Source: Alisma plantago-aquatica (taxonomy: Eukaryota; Streptophyta; Magnoliopsida; Alismatales; Alismataceae). Taken from it: DNA of 64,000 nucleotides. The notes under the pieces were generated by a model. It was not told where the DNA came from and searched no databases. It saw nothing but the letters and a program-made list of their open reading frames with translations. Position numbers and translations under genes: made by a program. The DNA lies in contig OY856413.1 of assembly GCA_963693085.1 (NCBI GenBank), positions 472,752,879 to 472,816,878 on the forward strand. The letters are read 5' to 3'. Each line of letters starts with the position of its first letter. Positions within the stretch are counted from its first letter, which is position 1. This document shows, one piece after another, positions 23,612 to 33,999 of the stretch.

Positions 23612-26413
23612 ATCTTGCTGCCCAATATGTGATGGAAGTTGTGCAAAATCTGTCTCACTTGGTTGTTGAGAGGTGAGCCAACTCTCTTGACCTATTAGGG
23701 TTTCTTGGTGGCAGTCTCGAGGTTGAAGGTGACCAACCCGTCATGACCTTTGGGTCCTTACCCAAGATGTGTTGTTGGACGATATGCTTTTGGACGACAT
23801 GGATGTGCCTTGGGCGTTAGGTGGTATGTGTTGGGCATCATGTCATGTCGGTGCCTTGCACGGCATCCTCTTGGATGGTGTTGCCCGACACCTTGTTGGA
23901 GGATGCCTTGCCCGATATGGATCCTAGCCCAAGATGTTGTTGGGCGACAGGGGTGTTGTTTTGGCATTGCACGTTATGGATCTGCCCGGTTGATGGTTGA
24001 GTAATCCAGTAGATCTTACCTTGGGAAATACAGTGGCTTGTTCCCTTGACCGATATGAGTATGGTAGGAAGATCTTGTGTTGGGCGATATGGCTTGTACC
24101 TTGCACGACACTCCCCTAGTTGTGCTGCCTGACATGGTTCCCTAGTGGCTATGTTGCCTTGAGCAATATGCAGCTTGGGTGTTAGGGCTTGCTGCTTTGG
24201 GCGATATGGGGTTTATCCTTCATGCCTGATACCCTCTTACACCTAGATGTCTAGTGCTTCCCGATATGGATGTTGGCTGATATGAAGGTTGACTTATATG
24301 ATGGGTGGTGCTTAGGGTCTAGTTGTGCCCGATACCAAGGTGATAGTGGTTGCCCGACATGGTTGTTAACCCTAGATGGGTGTTGATCGATACAGTGCTC
24401 GACGTCACATTCTTTGATGAGGTGTGTCTTACCTTTAGTGAGGTTTATGGCACCTTTGGTGAGGGTTGTCCCTTACCCGATATATCTATAGTGAGGGTTG
24501 TACCTTGTGATCGGTTGGAAACCCTAATGCTTGATCGAAAAGTCATATAAGATAATGTCATGCATAGATATGCTCATCCACTTGTGTAATTATATATCTC
24601 TTGGTATATGCAATAAGTTTAATATGCTCCTTGTATAAGTATTGTTGTACCTCTATGCTCACGCTAACCATGCATGTACCAGTTGTATGATGAGGCCATG
24701 ATGATGGCATGATAATGATATGATGTGGAACCATCAAGGGTTATGATGAACCCAGTGATATATTATGGGTGTTACCCATGGAATGGCAATGTGTGCCTTG
24801 ATGATGGGATTGAGTCCCTGTGATGTTAATCCTTGTGATGAATCTAGATGATTGGCAAGAGGATAAGTGGTAACATATGATGTTGGATCCTTGTGATGGA
24901 TCTGGATGATGTTGATGGCACTCAAGGCCTTAGTGACTATGTAAAACAAGATAATGTGTTTTATGTTTATTCATTCTCATTATAGTTGCATGTTACATAA
25001 CTTGGTTGAATCTTGCAATCCACTTAAAATGCATCAATTAATTACAAAGGAACCTTTCATGTAGTTTGCCCTGACCATAGATCCATCATCGTCAGGAGTT
25101 TGGTGATGGTGAAACATGTTCTCCTGTGGGTTAACCCAGAACACATATTGTTGAATATGCGGGGTGAGCCTACACCCTAAGTAATAGTGCATGTTTAGAG
25201 AACATTTTCAGACCCATGGCTCAGTGTGGTTAGAGCATGGTGAATAGGCCCATGGCTCAAGATATGTGACAGAGCATGGTGAACAGGCCCATGGCTCAGT
25301 GATGATGGAGCACGGTGAACAGGCCCGTGGCTCGGTTTTCTAGCACCGATACTTGTACCAAGGTGGGCTAGGCAGAGGGTAGCCTGACCCTGTGTGGCTG
25401 AGGCCACTTAAGCAAGAGACTGTGGTCCTACTTTGGTTCTCGTACATTAACCAAGAGGAGGTGAGGTCATGGAGTCTGGCTCTTCCATTGACCTTGTATG
25501 GCACCGCTTTGGGTTTTGCAACCGAACGTTGGAATTGAGCGGTACGGCTCACTTTCTCAGGGAATAATAAATCATAATCCAGCCATATAGTATATTTTGC
25601 TTAGGGCAAACACAGAACATTGGTTGAGGCCTTGTTTATATAGTTTCCCTAGTTATCTTACAGCTAGTTACATGTTCCTCAGATTTTATGATAAGTTCTA
25701 TTAGACTTGTATTTTCAATCACGTTCCATATTATAATATGTGCATATGCTTCCTAAAATATCTCAGTAAGATGTTAGTTCTGCTCAGTATGTTGCATATA
25801 TGACCTGCTTATATTAGTTACCTATTTTATCTGTTCTAGCTCTCCTTTGAGGTTTTATAGTTTCGGTGGGGGTTATGTTTCTCGCTGGGACTATATGTCT
25901 CACCCCATTGGTTTAAAACATTTTTAGGTGATCGAGCGAGACATGGTGGTGGTTGTGGTGTTGCAGTTGAGCAACAAGAAGATCAGTAGAAGGCAAGAGA
26001 TGGTTATGTTGTTGTTTTGGGTGTTTTGTAGTAGAGTCCTAGAGTCATCCCTATACTCTCAGGTCCTTGGAGGTGTTTTGACAAGATTTCACGATGTATA
26101 GTTGATATGGCTTTCTTATCCTGTTGTTGACCTGGCTAGGTCTATGATGTATATAAACAGGTGATGCATTTTTATGGATAAAAGACAGTTGGATCCTATG
26201 AATGGTGGACATGCATCAAGTTGATATATATTTATATAGCATGTTTCTTTGTAGGATGTGGATCTGGTTGTAATAGTTTCCTTTTTTTATCTGCTTTCTG
26301 CAATCGGTTTTAATTAACTTGTGTTTTTGGTAATATGATGTTTATGACGGTTCCACACGTTTTTGCGTGGCATTTCGTTGTTTTTGTGATACCGGGATGT
26401 CACATAATAAGTT

Positions 26414-26424
26414 TGGTATCAGAG
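26414..26424 (+). other. Primer-binding site (initiator tRNA-Met type)
   Basis: TGGTATCAGAG, complementary to the 3' end of initiator tRNA-Met, the usual primer of plant gypsy and copia elements. It lies nine bases after the LTR end. Confidence 0.85.
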
Positions 26425-26538
26425 ATCTAGGTTCGCTGAGTCTACAGGGATTTAGGACTAGACATGTGTCTATTCTTGTGAGTTTTTCAGATTTTCTTAC
26501 AATAACCTTCTGCCCCCAACAGAAGATAAAGCTTAAAG

Positions 26539-29063
26539 ATGTTTGGAAATCACGAAGAACATGCTATCGAGAGCAGTGATGCTGCATCAGTTGATGGAGC
26601 GAGTGTGTAGACACATGAAGATCGGGTGCCTGAGGTCCCCCAAATCGACCCAGCCATTCTTGAGAATCCTGTCTACCAACACCTTATGAGAAAGGTAATG
26701 GCTACAATGAATCTCATGGTGGAAAGATTTCCAGTGCCTCCGCCAAGAGAACAAACTCCCCATGGTGAATCTTCGGGTATTAGGAAGACCTTCGAGCGGC
26801 TTCGTCGAGTCGGTGCTTTGGATTACGCTGGAACGGCTGATCCAGCAGATGCAGATCTGTGGTTGACAGGTCTTGAGAAGGCCTTCTGGATCCTCGACAT
26901 CCCCGAAGCAGACAAAGTCAAGCATGTTTTTTACCTTCTGAAGGGTAGTGCTGGCCACTGGTAGGCCATCGAGGAGGAGAAGCGACCCGGTGAGGTGATG
27001 TATTGGGACATCTTCTGGTGGAAGTTTGTGAGCCGATACTTCTCGAAGATGTATCTAGATGAAAAGATCAGTCAGTTTGAGCATCTACGCCAAGGATCTA
27101 TGAGCATCACTGAGTATGAAGTCAAGTTTATGGAAACTGCTGAGGTTTTATCCTTACATGGCGGTGACAGATGATGAGAGAATCAAACAGTTTGAGAAAG
27201 GTCTGAGTGCTGAGCTGACGACACATGCTGCTGCATTAGAAAATCGGGAGCAATTTGCCACATTTGTAGAGTCTGTCCGAAGGATTGAGCAATCAGTCAA
27301 GGAGAAGAGAGAGACCATGTCTAATAAAAAGCCTACTTAGTTCCAGAGGCAGAGGTTTGATGGCTTCAAGAAGCCGAGGTTTTCTGCACCTTCTCCGATG
27401 CAAGGTTCCAGTGCGCCGTCATAGTGGTCTCTGAGTAAAGGAAGAGGACGTGTGTTTTCGCCATCTAGAGCCCACATTACAGCTTCAGTAGAAGTGACAG
27501 GGCCATCTAGGCCATAGATAGAAGACAAATCATGCTATCACTGTGGACAGACAGGGCATTTGAAGTCAAATTGCCCAAGGAGAGATGCCAAAGTGACACA
27601 GTAGCTGCGGCAAAATCAACAAGGATCAGATAGACAACAGTCTAGTGGTAACAGAGGGAGAGGATGCGGTCAAGCGTCACAAGCTGGATCATCTGCTCAA
27701 GGAAGCATAGGGCATGGATGACAACAAGCAAGAGCTCGATTCTATGCTATGAGTCAACCGGAGGCAATAGTCAACCCGCGAGTGGTGGCAGGTCAGATTG
27801 AGGTATTTCATTCTGATTTGTCTTCTTCTTGCTTTGTATCTATTCTGGTTGACCTGGGTGCTACACACTCTTTTATCACTCATTGTATGCTTGATAGTTG
27901 TCTTTTACATGTTAGTTGTAAGAAAGATAGCTTGTTGTTAGAAACCCCTCTTGATGGTTCCTCAATGCTTCGAGAGGTGTGTCCATCTTGTGTTCTATCT
28001 TTCTCAGGACACAACATACAAGTGGATCTCATACCACTTGATATACATGGATTCGATGTAATCCTTGGGATGGATACCTTAGCGAAGTATAAGGTTGTAC
28101 TGGACTGTGGTTCCAAGAAGACAGTGTTTGCTGATGATGGTGATAAGTGGATCTTCCAAGGAGATAGGAAGATTCTTCCTACGTGTTTGGTGTCAACTAT
28201 GGTGGCAAAGAAGTTGTTGCAGTAAGGTTGTAGAGCATTCTTGGCTCATGTTGTGGATACCAAGGCAGAAGGTTTGAGCCTTAAGGATGTGCCTATTGTC
28301 AGAGAGCTCGCCGATGTGTTTCCCGATGTGTTTCCTAGTGTTCTTCCACCTCGAGAGATTGATTTTGAGATCAATCTAGTGCCTGGGACACAACCAGTTG
28401 CTTAGAAACCATACATGATGGCTCCATCCGAGATGGCAGAACTGAAGAAGCAGTTACAGGAGTTGCTGGATAAAGGTTTCATCAGATTGAGCACATCTAT
28501 GTGGGGTGCTCCAGTCCTCTTCATGAAAAAGAAGGATGGATTAATGCGTTTGTGCATAGATTACCGGCAGTTGAACAAAGTTACGATAAAAAATAAGTAT
28601 CCTTTGTCGAGGATAGACGGTCTGTTTGATCAGTTGTGTGGTGCTACAATGTTCTTGAAGATCGATCTACGGTCTGGATATCATTGATTGAGGATCAAGG
28701 ACAATGACATACTAAAGTCAGCTTTCAGGACGAGGTATGGTCACTTTGAGTTTGTGGTTATGCCATTTGAGCTAACCAATGCACCTACTGCTTTCATGGA
28801 TCTGATGAACATGGTGTTATGTCTGTTTCTAGATCAGTTTATTGTGGTCTTCATAGATGACATCTTGATCTATAGTCCGGACAGTCAAGAGCATGAACAT
28901 CACCTTTGACAAGCATTGACTTTCCTTCACCAACACCAGTTGTATGCCAAGTTTAGTAAGTGTGAATTCTGGTTGAAAGAAGTGACTTTCTTGGGTCATG
29001 TGATATCTGTAGAAGGAGTCAGAGTGGACCCCAAGAAGGTGAATTCTGGTTGAAAGAAGTGAC
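26539..29063 (+). pseudogene. Ty3/gypsy gag-protease-reverse transcriptase, decayed and truncated
   Basis: The likely start is the ATG at 26539 (MFGNHEEHA). The gag domain covers 26626-27330 (DLWLTGLEKAFWILDIPEADKVKH; SRYFSKMYLDEKISQFEHLRQG). The zinc knuckle CYHCGQTGHLKSNC lies near 27533-27575, the protease region has VDLGATHSFI near 27850 and GFDVILGMDTLAKY near 28055, and the RT shows [20 protein letters not shown] and FIDDILIYS near 28857. The frame moves from +1 to +2 near 27140. Stop codons: TAG at 26608, 26962, 27338, 27422, 27515, 27602 and 28403; TGA at 27719, 28685 and 28907; TAA at 28223. After VDPKK the sequence repeats 25 bp of itself (28962-28986 and 29039-29063) and homology ends. 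RNase H, integrase and 3' LTR are missing in this orientation. Confidence 0.92.
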
Positions 29064-29112
29064 ATGCTCCACCGCTTGTGTGGCCCCCTGTCAATTCCTT
29101 TGAGTTTCATTC
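29063..29112 (-). rRNA. Fragment of organelle-type 16S rRNA (about 50 bp)
   Basis: On the minus strand this reads GAATGAAACTCAAAGGAATT, then GACAGGGGGCC, then CACAAGCGGTGGAGCATGT: the universally conserved 900-region of bacterial-type small-subunit rRNA. Nuclear 18S rRNA differs here. The AATGAAACTC start fits plastid rrn16 better than plant mitochondrial rRNA as I recall them, but 50 bp of such conserved sequence cannot settle the source. It is far too short to be functional. Confidence 0.75.
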
Positions 29113-29225
29113 GTCCATCTGTCTACGGAGAATTCAAGGGTGCGTGTTGGTCCCACCGGTGTCCAATCTAGGACTCAAGGGCAAACGAGTGCTAGCAAGC
29201 GCATGTCATGTGAAGAAGATGGCTC
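29113..29225. other. Unassigned filler DNA
   Basis: About 110 bp between the rRNA fragment and the inverted integrase piece. No clear match is recognised; it may be more organelle or scrambled nuclear DNA. Confidence 0.4.
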
Positions 29226-30352
29226 CATACGGGTTACACTATTTACTTTACTGAACCTCAACTGCATTCCCAATGCTCTGTGCAACTGTTCCCAAAAATG
29301 ACTCATGAACTGAGGACCTCTATCAGATACTATCGTTACTGGCACACCGTGCAAATACACTATCTCATCCACATATACCTGAGCAAGTTTCTATGTTGTA
29401 TATGTTATTTTCACAGGTATGAAATGGGCAGACTTCGTCAATCTGTACACTATCACTCAAATGGAATCATGATTTCTAGCTATCCTTGGAAGACCAACTA
29501 TGAAATCCATGGTTACATGATCCCATTTCCACTACGGTATTGGCATGGGTTGCAATGTACCTTCTGGCTTCTGATGCTCAGCCTTAACCTGCTGGCATAC
29601 CACACACCTAGTCACAAACTCAACCACATCTCTCTTCAATCCAGGCCACCAATACAGATCTTTCAGATTGTGATACATCTTAGTGACACCTGGATTTATA
29701 ACATACATCGATGTGTGTGCTTCCTCGAGCACTAACTTCCTCAGATCATCCACATCAGGAACCATCATCCTATTATGATAACAAACTAGTCCATCCTCGG
29801 ACTCATGGAAGCCATCACGCTTCTCACTGCCAAACTCTGATCTGATCAACTGGACTGTAGCATTTGCCTATTGTGCTTCTTTGATCTGCTGCCTCAACAT
29901 AGGCTTCACTTGCATATGTGCCAACAATCCTGCCAATAAGGAGACTTCCAACTGTACATTCATCTTCCGCAAAGAGATGAACATATCCCTCTTATGGCAT
30001 ATCAAAGAACTCAACTGTGCCTTCTTCATGGGAAGGGAAGAAGACATCCTACTATGCGCATCAACCACCACGTTCGCCTTACCAGGATGATACTCAATGG
30101 TGCAATCATAATCATTGATCAGCTCCATCCAACGATGGTGTCGCATGTTCATCTCACTCTGTGAGAAGATATACTTTATGTTTTATGATCCGTAAAGATC
30201 TGACACACTTCCCCAAGATAGTGTCTCTAAATCTTTAACAGATGGACCACCGCTACCAGCTCCAAATCATGTGTCGGATAACTCTCCGCATGTTTCTTAA
30301 GCTATCACAAAGTAAAAGAAACCACATGATCTTCCTGCATCAGCACACATCT
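29226..30352 (-). pseudogene. Ty3/gypsy RNase H and integrase fragment, inverted
   Basis: Read leftward: RNase H (CVLMQEDHVVSFTLW, SYPTHDLELVAVVHLLK near 30280, HRWMELINDYDCTIEYHPGK near 30100), then the integrase zinc-binding domain (EEAHTSMYVINPGVTKMYHN; CVVCQQVK near 29590), then the integrase core around VTIVSDRGPQF (29330). The usual second His of the zinc motif (HPG) reads NPG, so it is damaged. Several stops and shifts break it. It supplies the pol segment that the + strand element at 26539-29063 lacks, but in the opposite direction. Confidence 0.88.
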
Positions 30353-30360
30353 CTGATAGA

Positions 30361-31600
30361 GTTGGTGTTGCGTACAACTCACAAAAACAAGATTTACTTA
30401 AGCGGAAGCGTTCATTAGTAGCGGATTACTGAAAATCACTAAAATTTTAAACCTTTTTACAAGAGATCCAACAAAGGAAAACTCTTTCAAAAAGAACCAA
30501 AGTAATTCCATTGCATTCTAGTTCACAGATACATATATGGTATCATCTCATCCCAAGGATTACAACTTTATCAGCTCTGTTAAACTATACACAAGAAGTA
30601 TAAGAACCTCGAGGCATCAAGCCAAAATCTCAAATCGATACATTAAAACCAACTACTGACTCCGAGGACCTGAGAGTACAGAGACGACACATAGGACTCT
30701 ATGTACACATATACATGACATGACGACTAGACTCTCCACCTGAGATGTCACAGTTGCCCCTGATGTTGATGTCCTTCCCCTGCTGTGTGATCTCTACTTC
30801 CTTGTCCGTGACCACCTAAAAAAAAGTGGATCCCACGGGGGTGAGACAATTGTAATTGCCCCAGCAAGAGATATAATTCTCGCCAAAAACATTATTATTG
30901 CAGTTTAATAGTATAAATTTTGAGTAGAGGAATTATATATTTAACAACAGTAAGATCAATGTCTAAACAGGTTAGAGCAATAATCTTATTCAAAGCATTT
31001 CAACTATAGCTTGATGAAGCAGCATGTCACTTATCTAATAAAGAATATGAAGAACATGTATAACTTTTATCCATTTAGGATATGCTAAGTAAGATAACAT
31101 CAACCAGTGATTCTCGTATTTCAACCTTAAGCAAATACGCTACACGGCTGATTACATTTTACAAACATTCTGAATTAATGCCCTGAAGAGGTGAAGTATA
31201 CCATTCATACTCTAACCGACCATGATTACGTAAAGCATTGGTACCACACAAGGTCCATGGAAGAGCCGGACTCCATGACCTCATCTTCTCCCAGTCAGTA
31301 TGGGTACATTATGCAGGACATCTAGTGTCTCTGCTATTTAGCTTTCCAGAGTATACTGGCACTTCGCTATAGAGCTACAGCAACGGCTGCACTCTCTTTG
31401 TAAATCGGGAGATTTCATGTTTATCTCACCTCAATTTCAGTATTAAAAATCATCGAGAGATTCACGATACATCAATCCTGACAAATCATCGGGAGATTCG
31501 TGATACATCCATCCTCGTATATATAACAAAGGATTAAGAGATTTAATATTTATCTACCATCAATCCCACATTAGGGCGTAAATGTAGGGCTCATGGTAGT
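30361..31600 (-). mobile_element. Truncated gypsy LTR (second family), minus orientation
   Basis: The reverse complement matches the last ~1.2 kb of the 4.5-kb LTR at 19084-23611: GTTTTTGGCGAGAATTATAT, the GTCTCACCCCCGTGGGATCC block near 30830, and the TTTTAAAATTTT...CGCTTCCGCT tail near 30400. It abuts the RNase H fragment at about 30361 without a TSD, so the junction is a rearrangement. The left part of the LTR is missing and the right limit is approximate. Confidence 0.8.
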
Positions 31601-32050
31601 GCATTGTGAATGGATAATCGGATATGGGTAAGCGGGTAGATGTCATTTGGGTGTATAGTACGATGCTTAGTCATAGTTTAACAAGGCCCACAAAAGAAAC
31701 CACAAAAAATAATAAACCACGTTCTTTTTCTAGTATTAAAAAATGTGTGCACCCAATCCAACGTGATATACAGCTGGTTATTTTTCATACTCACATATAA
31801 ACTTAAAATGCGGTCAGTGTTAATACCCAATACATTTTTAATTACTCTAGTGGTTGGTGGGAGGTTGCGCCGCCTCTTTTCAACGTCTTTCGGCGACATC
31901 TGTTGCGTAGATGGGGTTGTTTATGGGTTTTCCTGGTATGCAACCCACAAGCATTCTTTATTCTCGATGGACTGAAAATGTTCGACCTATCTTATCCTGA
32001 GCTCACCCCTTTCGAAGGGTGATTGTGCCTCATGGAGGAATGGCATAGAC
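31601..32050. other. Unassigned AT-rich DNA
   Basis: Between the LTR fragment and the LINE. Short ORFs only; nothing recognised. Confidence 0.4.
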
Positions 32051-33281
32051 ATAAAGATGAAGAGAAGGGTCTGGCAATTAATTGGCATAGACATGTTGTT
32101 GTTAATAATAGACAACAATTTCTTTCATGCATCACTATTGTTTATCAAATATGAAACTTTGTCATTATCTTGAAGAGAGTGATTATGTTTGTGGTAGAAA
32201 GACTCAAATAGTCAAGGAGAAATGGCACATCAAGAATAAATATGTTATATTTTCTGAATTTTGAGAACAAAGAAAATATGTATATGGTCCGTTGAAGCCT
32301 CCTTTCATAAATCATTCCCAATAAACATCCATTGTGTCCCATGAGCGAGTAAATTGTATACTTTGGGTGGCATTTAATGTTCCAAAAATATTTTACACAA
32401 TGTGTATTATGTGTTAGATCACTAATGAATTTGTATGCTATATTGATAGTGATTTAGATCCCCAGACCCACAAGTGTATAGGGTGTTGATGGGGTCTATG
32501 TAGATTATCAATAATCAAATCATGTGGCCATACATGGCATTGTTCATTGGGAAATATCTTAAGCACATTAAGCCTCCTAGAAGTAAACAAGTGTAGGCTT
32601 TATGCAGATTGATTTTTCCAAACTTTTTGGTATATCAAAATTATTATTTTTGAGGTAGTCCAAGTTATCTAAAGTTGAAAAGCTATCAGTACAAAAAGTC
32701 ATGTTACCCCAACATAAAGGTGGTGCATGGATAGTCGCTTTAATAAGATAGTTGTTTTTCATAATACCTTTCCACAACGGGGAAAGACTTTCCCTTCTCC
32801 GAGGGCTATTGAAGGAAACCCAAGGGGGAATGTTTTGTTACATTTATTGGTTATAAATTGTTTTTCTATACAAATTGAAGGAAACCCAAGGGGGAATGTT
32901 TTGTTGCATTTATTGGTTATAAATTGTTTTGCTATACTTTTTGTATAGCCTTGACTAACAATAATCTTATTGAGCATACATTGTGAGTGTAATATGAAGT
33001 TAAATATGTCCCATCCACCCATGACCTTCGGCTTGGTTATTGTCTTGTAAATTAATAAGATGGATCTACTTTTTGTTATTTGTACTACCCCACATATAAT
33101 CTCTTTTGGTTTTATGAATGGTATTTTCAATTTGACCTAGAAGACGGATACATGTGATAAAACATGAGGGAACTACATGTGAGTGATGCATTCAACAATG
33201 TAAGTCTGTCCTCTCTATTGAGACAACTAGATTTCTAAATGACTAACCTCTTTGTCTAATATGGGTTGTCAAACTGATAAA
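32051..33281 (-). pseudogene. L1-type LINE, 3' part (RT end and downstream region)
   Basis: On the minus strand the region after CACTA-2 continues LINE RT: DRLTLLNASLT near 33200, then PSCFITCIRLLGQIENTIHK, YMWGSTNNKK and IHLINLQDNNQAEGHGWVGHI near 33000. This matches the thumb region of plant non-LTR RT before the zf-RVT domain (consensus style GRLTLLNSVLS, FLWGG, IHLVNW). Stops and shifts are frequent. The left limit is approximate. Confidence 0.75.
32808..32939. repeat. 66-bp tandem duplication inside the LINE
   Basis: The block starting ATTGAAGGAAACCCAAGGGG at 32808 repeats at 32874 with two or three differences. Confidence 0.9.
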
Positions 33282-33720
33282 CACTAGTACAGAAATGGTC
33301 TATAGCGTCGGTTATTTTAAGGCTATAGCGTCACTTTCCGGCCGACGCCTAAGTGGCCGTCGCTACAGAAGTTGCTCTGTAGCGTCGATTTTTTTAACCC
33401 CAAAAAACCGACCTTGTATAGTAAACAACCGACCCTATAGACTCTAAAAAACTAAACCCAAATGAGAAATGAAACTGTACCTGAACCCTATAATGTCAGT
33501 TTTTTAATAAATAACCGACTTTATAGAGGACCTATAGCGTCGATTTTCTTAAAAAACCGACGCTATAGATGTTTTGGCCGTTCAGCGTAGAACGGTCGTG
33601 CTGCATAAAACAACCGTGTTGGGAGGAGGTAGAACAGCCGTGCTAACGGCCGTTCTACGCTGAACGGCCAAAACATCTATAGCGTCAGTTTTTTAAGTAA
33701 ACCGACGCTATATGTCATAT
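33282..33720. repeat. CACTA-2 left subterminal repeats
   Basis: Repeats of TATAGCGTCGGTT and AACCGACGCTATAG in both directions, related to those of CACTA-1. Confidence 0.85.
33551..33693. repeat. Long hairpin in the CACTA-2 left end
   Basis: Arms of about 50 bp, nearly perfect. The left arm includes CTATAGATGTTTTGGCCGTT then CAGCGTAGAACGG; the right arm is its reverse complement (33643-33681 and beyond). The loop is about 40 bp. Confidence 0.9.
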
Positions 33721-33999
33721 TTTTTTTATTTCTGCAGAAACTGAACAGAACAAAACAGAAGAACAAGAATATATAAGATATGGGAGAGGGGAGCATTGAT
33801 GCTCAACCGTCACCATTCCAAACCACACATTCATAACAAAAACGATTCATATATATTGAGTTGAGTATACATAGTCACATCATAATTTACAAAATGATAG
33901 ATTGCAAGTCTGAGATGATATATATTAAAAATGTCAGATACAAAAGTAATATGAAAGAGTACTGAAACCACATACATAAATGGAACGTAACTGACATGT

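Larger units (their letters stand above)
17771..26404 (+). mobile_element. 5' LTR of a Ty3/gypsy (Tekay-like) element, split by a nested solo LTR
   Basis: Begins TGTAAGGACCATGACC and ends CCGGGATGTCACA, followed nine bases later by a primer-binding site, so it is a 5' LTR. Without the nested element and one copy of its TSD it is about 4100 bp. It is colinear with the solo LTR at 4691 but clearly diverged, so the two are separate insertions. The 3' LTR of this element is not in the window: the internal region breaks at 29063. Confidence 0.88.

Noticed and set aside
4691..26404. The two gypsy LTR copies as the two ends of one element
   Set aside because: The left copy has its own 5-bp TSD, the 2.1 kb between them has no gag-pol, and the right copy is followed by a primer-binding site, so it is a 5' LTR.
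26414..26424. A tRNA gene near TGGTATCAGAG
   Set aside because: Only the primer-binding complement of initiator tRNA-Met is present; there is no cloverleaf around it or around the sites at 53855 and 60661.
29063..29112. A functional rRNA gene
   Set aside because: Only about 50 bp of the most conserved 16S segment is present, with mismatches, at a rearrangement junction.
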